The notes under the pieces: generated by a model
Told to the model about the DNA's origin: nothing
Databases searched by the model: none
What the model saw: the letters and a program-made list of their open reading frames with translations, nothing else
Position numbers and translations under genes: made by a program
NCBI GenBank assembly: GCA_015680685.1
Contig: MNCI01022245.1
Location: 587-34,049, forward strand
Length of the DNA stretch: 33,463 bases
Source of the DNA: Gnetum montanum
Taxonomy: Eukaryota; Streptophyta; Gnetopsida; Gnetales; Gnetaceae
Direction of reading: 5' to 3'
Shown: positions 21,379 to 31,169 of the stretch, in pieces
How the letters are laid out: each line of letters starts with the position of its first letter
Numbering within the stretch: the first letter of the stretch is position 1

Positions 21379-21824
21379 CGAAGGAGAAGGTCGTGGAAAG
21401 GTTAACCCCTGAAATAGGGGCTATGGTTTTTTAGCATGAGGAGGAGGCCTCAACCTTGGAAGAAGAGGCTATAGTCAATACGACTAGCAGTGCACAGGTT
21501 CCCACAAGCGAGAAGGGAGCAGCAGTGGAAGATGTCGAAGTCCTTTCGACCCAGACAAGAAGAGGTAAATGATTGGTGACTCTGTGAGGCTAACGTTTAT
21601 GGCATACTCAACTCTAAACCATTGCTTCTAAAGGTTATATTGGTCATCGTAACGTTTCAATTGTGTCCTCACATGGAAATTTTCTTACATAATAGGTGAC
21701 CAGGACGTACATTTGTCAACAGTGGCAACTCAATCCTGGGGCGAATTTCCTGATAAATTCGCCTTTATGGAGGGGGTCATCCAAGATATGATCAGTCGCT
21801 TGGAGAAAATCGATCCTGAAGTGG
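21379..21824 (+). pseudogene. Exons 5-6 of the antisense gene
   Basis: Exon 5 (21379-21564) is acidic and Glu/Thr/Ser-rich (EEEASTLEEEAI, TSEKGAAVEDVEVLSTQTRR) with one TAG. Exon 6 (21696-21824) is fully open and ends MEGVIQDMISRLEKIDPE. Donors GTAAAT and GTACAC and acceptors ...GACAG and ...ATAATAG leave one base over each time, so frame is kept through both introns. No known domain is recognised; this looks like a linker. Confidence 0.5.
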
Positions 21825-21908
21825 GTACACCATGATCATTACGCAGAAGTTACTCCATCGTGGTATTATGTTACCTAATTACGCCTAACCACTATTTTAT
21901 GTTATTAG

Positions 21909-22726
21909 GAGCTCGACTTAGATGGGATCCGTCGGAGCCTATTGATCTAGACACCACCGAACCCTCATCGAAAATGATCGTCGTGCTGCATAGCATTTAC
22001 GACGAGATGCATAAATGTGCGGTATGCTCGACCCACTCCTTGTGGGAATGTCAAAGTGTAAACGAAGACCTTTGGAAGAGATTGTAAAGGTCAGAAAAAG
22101 AGAGGGTGGCTCTAGGTGATGAAGTGGGGGATTTGAGGTTGCGGAATGAATTCCTGCAAGCTCAGGGGATGGGCAATGAGGATTGGCAGACAGCTATTGT
22201 GGACTATGCCCGTTATTGGGCGGTCATCCGAAACAATGTCCAAACCAGCCATGAGCTAGTCAAGCAGTGGATGCAAATGGATCTCCTAGCTCAGAAAAAT
22301 CAAGACTGGAAGGACTTTTGTGCAAGTACACAAGTGTGGGGGTAGACGCAAAAAGACCACAAATATTTCTACAAGCGGGAATGTGCTGCCTATCATCAAT
22401 AGTACAAGGACTCTACCATCAAGGCTCAGTCTCTTCGACTATTCCTCGACGTTATTGGTGCTTCCAGTGCATTTGAAAAGTTCCAGGAGCAAGTGATAGT
22501 GAGTGCCTCTCCAGAAAGGGAAATGACTCTTCTTGAAGAGGAGATAACCATCCCTTCCTTCTTCCCCAAACCACCCCGATGGACTCCTGTGGAGAAAGGG
22601 AAGATCAAGGATGGAGCTAATCTAGGAGATGGGGTTTGGTCTGAGCTTACCAAGGATGAAATTATGCAACGTATGTGGATTGGCTTAGAACAAATTCTGT
22701 TTGCTACCGATGCATGACCGTCACAT
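21909..22726 (+). pseudogene. Exon 7: helical region of the antisense gene
   Basis: One reading frame runs across 818 bases with four stops (22085, 22343, a nearby TAG after HQ, and 22715). It contains LRWDPSEPIDLD, SIYDEMHKCAVCSTHSLWEC, a heptad-like stretch ERVALGDEVGDLRLRNEFLQ that may form a short coiled coil, then FLDVIGASSAFEKFQEQVIV and FPKPPRWTPVEKGK. Most of the stops are one C-to-T change from Gln or Arg. Function is not recognised. Confidence 0.5.
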
Positions 22727-22804
22727 GTGAATTTTTTTTTATTATGCCTTTTATCATACCTAGTTTTGATCGTGATGTCAATATGTGTGTTATGTTAATT
22801 GCAG

Positions 22805-23062
22805 GAACGACCTGAGGAGGTTCCTTAGTGAGATGAACCTAACGTGGATGGTGGTCCTCACGAAGAGGGTTTGCAAGGGATGGAGCGTAATGATGAAAAT
22901 CAATGTCATGGCAAACAACTTCATATAGAAGAGCCTAGCAGGGAGGGACACCTTCACGAAGAAATGTTACCTGAAAAAGGTGGCCCCTACGAGGACGATT
23001 TGCTCGGAGTGGAGATTGAGCTGAGGGATACGGGTGACAGTGGGAACAAAGGAGATGCTTAG
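22805..23062 (+). pseudogene. Exon 8: acidic C-terminal tail of the antisense gene
   Basis: It follows the acceptor TTAATTGCAG. The frame is Glu/Asp/Gly/His-rich with a loose internal repeat around GGPHEEGLQG, REGHLHEEMLPEKGGPYEDD and LRDTGDSGN, and ends at the TAG of 23060-23062. Two adjacent stops near its start (TAG TGA) would be CAG CGA before deamination. No domain is recognised. Confidence 0.45.
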
Positions 23063-23767
23063 TGTGGCTATACTAGTCATAGTTTGTTTTTTATGATGGG
23101 AAAGACAATATTTTTCTTTGATACTTTAATGCAAATTTGGTCTAAGTTGATGTTCTTTTGCTATTTTCGTTTTATGCAAAGCATAAATAAGTAGGTTTTG
23201 ATGCTATAACAAATGACAGATAGTTTTAGGCGTGTAGCGTAAATGAAGTTACTGGTATAAATTCATTGTGGGCTACTAGATAGTTCGGGTGCAAAGCGTA
23301 AATACGGTAACTAGTTTTAGGCCATTCTGGGCCTTTGATTAGTTCAAGCGTAAACTGTGATTTAAACAGGTAGTTTTAGGCCATTTCGGGCCATGTATAG
23401 TTTTAGGCCATTTCGGGCCCTGGACATATGTGTGAAGAAAATAAATAACACCAAATCACCAGTTTTAAGCCTTCGTAGGCTGCGATTAGTTTTAGACCAT
23501 TTCGGGCCCTGAATAGTTTAAGGCCATTGCAGGCCATGTATATTTTCAGGTGAAAAACATACATGACTAGTTGTAGATAAAGTTAAGGATGACAAAGATA
23601 ACTAGTCAGAGCGTAAAAACATAAGTGTAAATGAGAACAGTTGGTGGAAGCGCAAGGAATAAGCGTAAGCGTAAAAATGAGATGAGTATTTGTAAAGCAA
23701 AGATAGGATAGCTAATGAAAGAAAATATGCATAAACTATATGGCAATCAGATGACCAAGCTTAATGG
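23063..23767 (+). repeat. Repeat-bearing region downstream of the antisense gene
   Basis: No gene on either strand. Between about 23220 and 23560 at least nine degenerate units of roughly 27-32 bp share TAGTTTTAGGCCATTTCGGG. The best copies are at about 23307, 23372, 23399, 23486 and 23513. GCGTAAA recurs between them and on to 23670. The TAGTTTTA core also occurs in the 3' UTR array of the same element (13640-13980). Confidence 0.65.
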
Positions 23768-24583
23768 CTAGCCCTGTAATTGTTTCCTAATCGCTTTTAT
23801 TTTTGGTGACGCGTAAAGACGAGGGCATTTACCACCCTTTTCCTTCACATCACACTCTTCCTCTGGGAATGGTAGTTCGGCCCAAGTTAGGCTATCATCA
23901 GCCACTGTTTCAGCTTGTTCAAGTATTCGGACAGGGGGCTGATCTTCAGACATTTCAATTTCCTACCCATGTTCCATTTCTATGTTGTTTATAGCCTGAG
24001 GGGTTATTTCATCACCGTGGATGACCACTTCTCCTCCTGTGTAGGGTAGATGGATCTCCTGATGGATAGGTGACGAAACTGCCCTCAGTTGAGCCAACCA
24101 AGACCTCCCTAGGATCAAGTTGAAGTCAGGCATCTCTTCGATGACAATAAATGTTACGTCTGTGGGGAACTAATCCCCTGCCATAAATTTGATGTGCACT
24201 ATGCCTTTGACTTGCACTCATGCCCTGTTGAACGACTTTAAACACGACATCGTGGTAGGACTGATCTGATCAATCAGGCCTAGCTTATCCACTATGGGAT
24301 ATGGGATGACATTAGCAGCCACCCCATCATCCACATGCACCCTCCGAATTTGGTGTTGGCCAACTCGGATGGTGATGAACATGGGCGCTGTTGTCACTTG
24401 ACCCTTCTCTGTGTCATCCTTAATGGATACGTTGCGAAAGGTCAACAAGGAAGGCCTGGTTTTCTTAGTTGTGGGGGAAAGCATAATGAAATGAATTGCT
24501 TCTTCATCCGCTGGTAGGCTTTTGTCCACGGGTATGGACGTCAGCATACGAACCATAGCCTCACGATGTTTCTGTGATGTCAT
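23768..24583 (-). pseudogene. Aspartic protease of element 2
   Basis: Cleaves the gag-pol polyprotein. One frame runs the whole length with three stops (near 24218, 24170 and 23965). The active-site block is RRVHVDDGVAANVIPYPI (about 24340-24290), where the family has D-x-G-[AS]-[AS]; the second residue is Asp and the fourth Val, so activity is doubtful. The second conserved core is FNLILGRSWLAQLRAV (about 24125-24080), followed by the beta-strand GGEVVIHGD. The linker ends KAIRKQLQG, directly at the GCCCTG hexamer where the antisense interval begins. Confidence 0.8.
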
Positions 24584-25330
24584 AAGTCATAAAGGCTCAA
24601 TGTTGTATTTTTTTGTTTTAGAGCCTGTTTGACTTACGTAAAGGCGTCGAAGAGATTCCACCCAGGATTTGGCTACTTGTCACCCTTTTCCTCTTCCATT
24701 CTCCCTAAGAGATGAATTTCTCGTGGAGGAGTGACATTCGGTCAAGAGCTGTGTTTCTTTTGACTAGGAGTAGATGGTTGCGTTTGCATAACTTCGCCAT
24801 TTTTAAAAAATGGGACCAAGGGTACAGAAGCGAGGGGTTTAGGCTTGGGAAACCCTAGCGTAAGATGGTCCTTGGCCGTACCAGCTGCCATACCTCCCTC
24901 TCTTTTTCCATTAAGTTGGGATCGGGGGATTGACTTGGGGGTTTGCCCTTGCACGGGAGGGGCGGTTGATGGTTTTGGCACCCTGATGACAAAGGGAGCC
25001 TTGGGCATAGGCGTGGGCTGGGTCACAACTTTATCAACAAGGGGCTATCGAGAAGTTGTCTGAGAAGGGGCTCTAAGGATAAAAGGTTTCCTTGGAGTAC
25101 CACTCATCAATGTTGATGGATTCATTGTTCAGGGAGAGCGAGGATGCATTCGCAACATGAAAGGTTGTTTCAGCTGCGCCCGATTATCGCCCTCTGCTCC
25201 TACCACATTAATTGTGTACCCTACGTTGTTTGCATTTAACGGGTCTTGGTAACATGCATGGCTTGGTTTTCCGGGTGAGCTGGACTACTGTTGTCTAAGA
25301 TCAGGTCACATTGATCAATCATACATTGAA
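24584..25330 (-). pseudogene. Gag-protease linker of element 2
   Basis: Pro/Lys-rich, poorly conserved sequence between the gag zinc-binding motif and protease. The open frame 25026-24742 reads KAPFVIRVPKPSTAPP and HLTLGFPKPK. Frameshifts and stops on both sides break continuity with gag. The plus-strand frame 24845-25063 is its shadow. Confidence 0.6.
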
Positions 25331-27522
25331 TGTCAGCTTTCAGTGCCCAGCAGTAACCCATGTCATGACCACACAATTAATGGTAGTCGTAGAATCGATC
25401 TAGCTTAAAGTTCTTGGGAACAGGCAGTTCATTAGGTTGGGCCAAGGAGGGATTCTTGAGTAACTCACAGTGGCACCTATGATGTTTTAGAGCCTCCTCG
25501 GACACCACCTTGTGTCGGATGTGACCGGTTCCCAATAATTGCTTCAGAAGTTTTGAAGGCTTCATAAGTAGAGTTGCGTAATTTGAGCAATGTTTACGCT
25601 CAAATTTTGGCCTCAATTGTGGAGGTGCTTTGGGAGTGGGAGGAGCTTCTTGATTGGCACCATTTGAGCTAGTTGTCGGCTCGGCTGGCTCCGCAGTTGT
25701 TTTCTTCTTGTTGTTATTTTTCTTCTTGGCCCCTTCAACAACCACTGCTACTGTCATTGTTGTGGCTTTGCCTTTATCCTTACCCTTGCTATGGGCATTT
25801 TTGTAGACCACATATGTCAGATCTTTACTAGCCTCCTCCATGTCTTGGATGCTCTTAGTCTAAGCAAAGGTTTGGCTAAGGGAACGAGGAGTGAGGTAAT
25901 ACAGCTTAGACTTGATAAAGTTGTTGACCACTCCCTTGAAGATTGCCAATAGATGGGCCTCTGCGATGGGTTCACGGATCTCGTTCAAGGTGACGCTCCA
26001 ACGCTGTATGAACTTTTGGACTGACTCGAGCGGGTCTTGTTTGACTCCCATGAGTTAGTCCAGTGTGAATTCTGGCTTCAAGTTGTATTTGAAACGAGTC
26101 ACAAACTAGGTTAACAACTTTTCCAAAGTTGAAATGGAAGCGCGTGGAAGTGCTCGATACTAATCCAAAGCTTTACCCGTTAAGAACATAGCAAAGACAC
26201 AGATTATAGTATGCGACCATTATTGTAGCAATAAGGACTCTGACCTAAAAGTGATGAGGTGGGCATTAGGATCACCTTCCCCATTGTATTTTGTGAAATG
26301 GGGAAGGGGCATCCTAGGTGGCAACGAGAGGACTGGGACTGTTGGACTAATAGGATCGTCATGGTAGAAATCCATGACTTGCATCACATCAGAACCAGCA
26401 ACCTTGAGATGCTTGACCTCCTCTGTAAGGGTTTGAATGAGTTGGAAAGCTTGATCCAGACCCATAGACAATGAGGTCATTTTTGGAATGGTGGGAGGAG
26501 CCACACCGAGTGGCGGAACGGAGGCAGCGGCTTGGCCAATGGTCGGTGCCATCGGGATAGTCCTTGTAGGTAGTGTTGCTTGTGGCATCCACCATCTGGT
26601 GGTTGGTGTAGATGGAGCGACCACCATCGGCTACACCATTGGGTATGCTGTTTGTGTAACCGGGGGCATGAGCAACAATCCTGTAGCTGGGTTTAGCACT
26701 TGTGGGACTTGACTTTGATGATGGGGATGGTGGTGCATTTGCGTAGGATGGGCAACAAGAGACATGTTGGGAGCCACCATGCTATGGTGGCAAGCTCTGT
26801 CGTGTGAGTTGGGAGCAAAGTTGGTGTTGTAGGTAATTGGGATGTAGGTATCGCTTGTACATGCAGTGACATAGGCGTAGGCGTACGATGGGGTGGATTA
26901 GGTAATTGCACCTGCTGGGGAATGATCTGTGAGGGGCCTTCACCCGGAAGTATAGTCGGAGAAAGAAAATGTAAGTGTGGTGAATGCGAGACTTGATTGG
27001 TATTGGATAATGTCAGAGGTGTGGTAACCATGAACAATGGATTTACGCGGACATCATGGAGGGAGGGGCCATGGTGAAATCAGTATGACTACCTCCTTCA
27101 GAGTGAGACTCTAGATCGTCTTGCCCTTCATGAAGCATTTCATCACAGAACAAGACCTCTAGTTGTTCTGGCGATGTCTTTGCCATCAACATTTGATCCA
27201 GGATCCACTTTTGTTGATCTGTTAGGGGCACAGTGACATTAGGTGAAGGAATAAATTCCTTCCCATTGCAGTACATGAACTCATACTCTCGTTTTTTCTC
27301 GAGTTCTTGTGGATACATGGGCAGGTTTGTCGCTAACTTAGCACAGAGGAAATTGTAGTGTTCCTTGTGTTGAGCGTGTCCCTTAGGCTCTTTATTTTGA
27401 AGCTTGAGGGAGCGGCGTGGTCGCATCGGACTAGTTGGCGGCTCGACCACCAGAAGTGTCACTTGCATGGTCCAGGGGTTTTCTAGGTTGGCAGTGTCAA
27501 CAGCTATGGTTGATGTAACCAT
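25331..27522 (-). pseudogene. Gag of element 2
   Basis: Gag forms the virus-like particle around the element RNA. The ATG at 27522 opens a 159-codon frame (27522-27043). A frameshift then leads into a Pro/Gln/His-rich part (27040-26640). The frame 26627-26220 has a helical stretch LDQAFQLIQTLTEEVKHL and the capsid start FTKYNGEGDPNAHLITFR. Capsid continues through 26051-25860 (ESVQKFIQRWSVTLNEI, AIFKGVVNNFIKSKLYYL), matching the plant retrotransposon gag family. The frame 25841-25377 has a basic Lys/Asn-rich tract (KKKNNNKKKT), then a zinc-binding motif of Tat type at about 25385-25340, YDYH...GHDMGYCWALK, where the first Cys has become Tyr. Frameshifts and stops make it non-functional. Confidence 0.8.
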
Positions 27523-27755
27523 TTTCTATGCGATTTGGAAATAATAATGATAAAGGTAAATATTGGAAGGACAAATATGAGTTGAGACAATAATTGGGGC
27601 TTTCTATCTTGTAGGATCCTAAAGGAATCATCAAAGCGACCGATTTGCACCTCACAATTTCGTAAATAACCTCAGAGGTATTATGTTTACGTTGATTGAA
27701 AATGGGTACAGACAGCTTACAAGACTACCCATAAAATGCGGATCGGCTATGAAGG
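27523..27755 (-). other. 5' leader of element 2
   Basis: The untranslated stretch between the primer-binding site and the gag ATG at 27522. I see no ORF in it. Packaging signals are expected here but cannot be read from sequence. Confidence 0.5.
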
Positions 27756-27772
27756 CCCTCTTTCTAGTGCCA
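27756..27772 (-). other. Primer-binding site of element 2
   Basis: On the minus strand, six bases after the 5' LTR end (TTACA), stands TGGCACTAGAAAGAGGG. A tRNA 3' end CCA pairs with the TGG. I do not assign the tRNA. The 6-base gap is longer than the usual 0-3. Confidence 0.55.
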
Positions 27773-28053
27773 AAAAACTGTAACGACGGAAAATGTTGGT
27801 TGCTGAAAATACCGAACGAAAGTCCGTGTACACAGTTCTAACCTAGGATCTGTGCAAGGGTGGTGTTGGAAAAAGAAACGAATCTGAGGTGCCCTAAACA
27901 ATCTTATCGATCAGATAGGGACTTACTTAATCAGTAAAATTTTTGCAATAATTTGATGGCAAAATGAAGATTCTTTATGAGGCGATGCAATATTGTTAAT
28001 CCCAAAAACAATTGAAAACGATGTAAACGATTAAGATGTGATTGCCAAATCTG

Positions 28054-28061
28054 TATAAATA
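28054..28061 (+). promoter_or_regulatory. Plus-strand TATA-like box in the LTR of element 2
   Basis: TATAAATA followed by GGG, opposite to the gag-pol direction, conserved at 11298-11305 in the other LTR. From the left LTR it would point into the element, toward the antisense gene. Confidence 0.3.
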
Positions 28062-28418
28062 GGGTGAAAGGAATCAGTTTTGTAAGGAATATGATCATAA
28101 TATCTGGGATTTAATTTATGAACACAATATGTTTGATACAATGATTACAGGTGGGCTTCGGTTTGGAAGAAGCACATGCCAGCAGCAAGAAATTTACCTA
28201 AAGATGAAACAAGCGAGGGTTAATCTACCCTGTTCTAGCCAATTTGGGCACAAGGAAGTCAAACCCTAGGGAGAATATCTGGTAGCCAATTATTTCTGAT
28301 CAAGAGTTCTTGCCAATCACCTCCGATGTTCTCATGATAGTTGATCCTCCTTTTTGCTCTCTTGCCAATCTTGAAAGAGAAAAGTTTTGCCAACCCTTTG
28401 ATCTTTGTCAACTAGAGC

Positions 28419-28425
28419 ATTTATA
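28419..28425 (-). promoter_or_regulatory. TATA box of the 5' LTR of element 2
   Basis: On the minus strand CCTTATAAATGCTC, about 770 bases into the LTR. It is the sense-direction candidate for driving gag-pol RNA. Confidence 0.4.
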
Positions 28426-29185
28426 AGGTTAGGATCAGGAGGAAAACGTGGTTTAGATGACGCATGTCCTGAACTTACGAGATGTCATTGACTTGATGTG
28501 TTGTTGTTGGAGCTTGTGGCACTATGCTGCGTAGCGCGTCGTAAACTACTCTTGTTTGAGCTTTGGCAACAAACTGTCCTTTGATTACGCTGCAATACGC
28601 TAGAGAGCGTATTATGGTGTATGAATTACTGATATCTAAATTGTACTGTCGTTACTTGTATTACACTGCATCACACTACATTACGCATCATAGTGTGATT
28701 CAGCGTAAAATAATGAAATTGCAAAAGTTGAAGTATTATTGTCATGCTTCCCCTGTTTCTGATCAATCCCTTTCGGGGTTTTATTACACCGCACTACGTA
28801 ACGCAACATAATGGGCCCCTTAACCAGGAAAGAAAACCCGCTGAAATGCGCAGCATGCTGCAGATCATTGCTTAAGCCTTGAAATTTTTGTTGGGTTGTC
28901 AAAGTCTTGAATGTTTTCCATCCTTGATGCTGCGGTGGACTATCTTTGATATAACGCTGCGCAACACGGCGTTACGCTATGTTGCGTAATGCAATGTAAT
29001 ATGCTAAATGTTGAGATTTTGAAACATAGAAAATTCGCAAAGTGGACGGCTTGCTACCATGCACCCATCGTTTCGTTCTGTCTCCTGAAGTTCATCTGTA
29101 CTGTGTCGTGCCTTGTCGCGACTCCTCGCCTGAGTCTCAAGATTTTGCCGAACCATCGAGGCTTCGAAATTTTTATGGTGTTTCA

Positions 29186-29190
29186 ATAGT
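29186..29190. repeat. Target-site duplication ATAGT of element 2, right copy
   Basis: Identical to 11019-11023 and directly adjacent to the right LTR end TTTCA. Confidence 0.85.
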
Positions 29191-31124
29191 AATATTGACA
29201 TATCTCACATTCACCATCATTATCTGTATCCAAATCCATAGCCTCTTCAATGATGAAAGCTTTTCCCTTACCTTTGTTATGTGTGTATTCAATTTCTTTC
29301 TTTTTTCTCCTTTCTCATTCACTACCTGGTTCTGTAGAATCCTCTACTATTTTAAGAATAGTTTGAAATCTATTATCTAGGGAGTTCCACATTTGGTCAA
29401 CCTTTGCCAATACCTATGATGTAAGTTTTTAAATGGGCAAAGTTTTCTATTCACCATCTCTTCAAGTGGTGACTCTTCTTCATCCTCACAAAATCTAACT
29501 TCCTTCTTTCACAAGGAAGGATCACTATTGTATTCCTCCACACTCTCTCTTTTCCTTAACTCTCCTTTCTCCTTGGCAACTTGCTCCAACAATCTTTGTA
29601 CTTGATGGGCTCTAAGCTCGAATAGTCTTCCTTGGGCTTAAGTCCTAAGGGTTCTTTGCCTTTCGTGCCTAAGTCCATCTACAAGATGGTGTAGTTGTTA
29701 CCTCTACAAGTAACCATGGCTAGGGCAATGATGTAATAATGCATAAAATGGGCCCATGGTAGCATCCAAGGGTTTTTGTCCTCCTTGTTTCCATCCTTGG
29801 ATTTTCTTTCATAGGTTGGACACTCAGGAGTACATTTGATAATTATCATTGAACCATTCTAACATGGTACTCCATTGGCGAATGGATTTTGGTTCTAAGG
29901 ACTGGTACCATCTTTCCGCTTCCTTGATCAATGTCCATGGAAATAACTTGAGTTTTTGCCACTCATTTTCTATGTTTGCAAGGCACATGCATCATGAAAT
30001 GCTCATAAATGATTTTGAGGATCAGCGTTGTATCCCCCTTCAAATCGTGGGATATTGTTCATGTCCACTCTTTTGATCTTGCTATCTTTTTGATGCCTTG
30101 TTGGGATTCTAACAGCCTCAGTGATATCTAACATACTTTGGGTAGCGAGTAGGGGTTCATCATGATCGTATTAACTATGGCATCCATGATGCCAATGTTA
30201 TTCCCTACTCTCCCTCCTTTCGCAATGTGTTTCTCTAGAATGCCCTCATCCCCTTTCTCAATTATTTTGTCTATTATTCCTATTTTTCCTACCATTATCC
30301 TTAGGTTCTTTCCCTCTACAACTGCATTCTAATCCTAAAGGAGAGGAGGAAGGAGATGATGAAGGTGAAGAGGAAGGAGGACCATCACCATGATGGTGCC
30401 TGCTACCTTCTCTTTGATGGTCACAACCTTGATCATGGTTATGATTAGAATGTCCATCTTTTTCATGTGTTCGTTTTTCTTTTTTAGACCCTTTGTGTTC
30501 ATCGGTACCAGAATCTAGGTTATGGATAGTTGAGTGAAAATTCTAATACACAACCCCTTGATCGAAGTTAATGGGAGGAACATCATTTTGTGGAAGACCT
30601 CTTGAGGTAGGTTCACCACCCTCATTTTCACTTAGGACATATGGGACATCCTGAGACCACTTTCCCTTCATAGATTTATGATGTCTCTCTTGTTGTAGGA
30701 CCTTTTAACGTTATGCCTATGTGGGTCGATACTCTCTCGAGTCATGTTCATGCACAACATACTCTGCCTATAAGTGCTACATACCAATTCATGTGAGACA
30801 ATGAAGAAGCATGCTTGGGACTGAACAATCGGGAGGTAACACTATGTTACCTTCTAAATCATGCCAATGCAATTGTTCATCCTAGTGGAGGATAAAGGTA
30901 AAGTTTGGTATATACTCATCGGGATGAACGTATACGACACAAAACTGTTGGGACACTAGCAAGTCATCATGTATACTATGCCTCCGATTGTTCATTGTGT
31001 TAGACCTAGGCAGTGAAACACTCTCGTAAGAAGAAGGAGACATGATTAATTCTTCAATGAGCAACACTTTTCTCTTCTCTTTTCTAATAATTTTAAGATA
31101 ACCAACCCTAAGGGTTCGTTCCAA
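29191..31124 (-). pseudogene. Gag of element 1 (5' part)
   Basis: The first frame (31124-30882) starts with a basic region. In the same frame, with stops, it continues as a highly charged, His-rich and Ser/Pro-repeat segment (KKEKRTHEKDGHSNHNHDQG, HHHGDGPPSSSPSSS) to about 30320. The capsid core lies at about 30065-29820: ADPQNHL, then after a frameshift EWQKLKLFPWTLIKEAERWY, QSLEPKSIRQWSTMLEWFND, the classic plant gag pattern 'FP.SL...A..WY..L.P.SI..W'. A coiled-coil segment follows (VQRLLEQVAKEKGELRKRES, about 29600-29530). It ends with DNDGECEICQ, a zinc-knuckle start, exactly where element 2 inserted. The remainder lies at 11018-10301. Confidence 0.75.
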
Positions 31125-31169
31125 TGATGGGAAGATTCCTAAGTTCTAATTAGCGCACAAACAACAAAG

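Larger units (their letters stand above)
18645..23062 (+). pseudogene. Antisense eight-exon gene inside element 2 (FCP1-like plus transposon-type domain)
   Basis: Proposed exons: 18645-18763, 19277-19725, 19827-20152, 20220-21265, 21379-21564, 21696-21824, 21909-22726, 22805-23062 (about 1,100 codons). All seven introns start with GT and end with AG (donors GTAAGT, GTAGGA, GTGTGA, GTAAGC, GTAAAT, GTACAC, GTGAAT). Every junction keeps codon phase once two frameshifts are allowed, one in exon 2 (about 19517) and one in exon 3 (about 19890). Stops occur in most long exons, mostly TAG or TGA where CAG or CGA is expected, typical of cytosine-methylation decay. Order: short basic N-terminus, FCP1/NIF-like region, transposon-associated domain, helical region, acidic tail. 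It could instead be two genes (exons 1-3 and 4-8). No transcript evidence can be had here. Confidence 0.6.
18072..23770 (+). other. 5.7-kb interval between PR and RT carrying an antisense gene
   Basis: On the minus strand protease-linker coding ends at KQLQG (23771) and pol resumes at GDSQMNVD (18068). Deleting this interval with one GCCCTG copy gives a continuous frame (KQLQ-GDSQMNVD). At the left edge the minus strand shows a good splice acceptor, TTTTTTTGGCGTTTTTGCAG before GG. At the right edge the duplicated hexamer has no GT; the nearest phase-compatible donor is TTG/GTCATC at about 23755. No LTRs or terminal inverted repeats are visible at its ends. Ogre-type elements are known to have an intron at exactly this PR-RT position. 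The interval holds the multi-exon plus-strand gene and a repeat array. Confidence 0.6.
11024..29185 (-). mobile_element. Element 2: 18.2-kb Tat/Ogre-like Ty3/gypsy retrotransposon with an antisense gene
   Basis: It has complete ends: LTRs of 1401 bp (left, 3' LTR) and 1407 bp (right, 5' LTR), a primer-binding site at 27756-27772, a polypurine tract at 12425-12440 and an ATAGT target duplication. The domain order on minus is gag, PR, a 5.7-kb interval, RT, RNase H, archaeal-type RNase H, integrase. The second RNase H before integrase marks the Tat/Ogre branch. By eye the LTRs show about 24 differences in their first 310 aligned bases (about 8%), so it is younger than element 1. Stops and frameshifts occur in every domain, so it is no longer autonomous. 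Confidence 0.9.
27779..29185 (-). mobile_element. 5' LTR of element 2
   Basis: Partner of 11024-12424, same ends (minus: TGAAACACC...CGTTACA). A minus-strand TATAAAT lies at 28419-28425, and a plus-strand TATAAATA at 28054-28061, also kept in the other LTR. It carries the same inverted repeats (28594-28613, 28949-29002). Confidence 0.9.

Noticed and set aside
18072-23770. A nested LTR element, Helitron or TIR transposon as the carrier of the antisense gene
   Set aside because: No direct terminal repeats, TIRs, or TC...CTRR ends could be seen at the edges. I keep 'insertion or giant intron' open instead.
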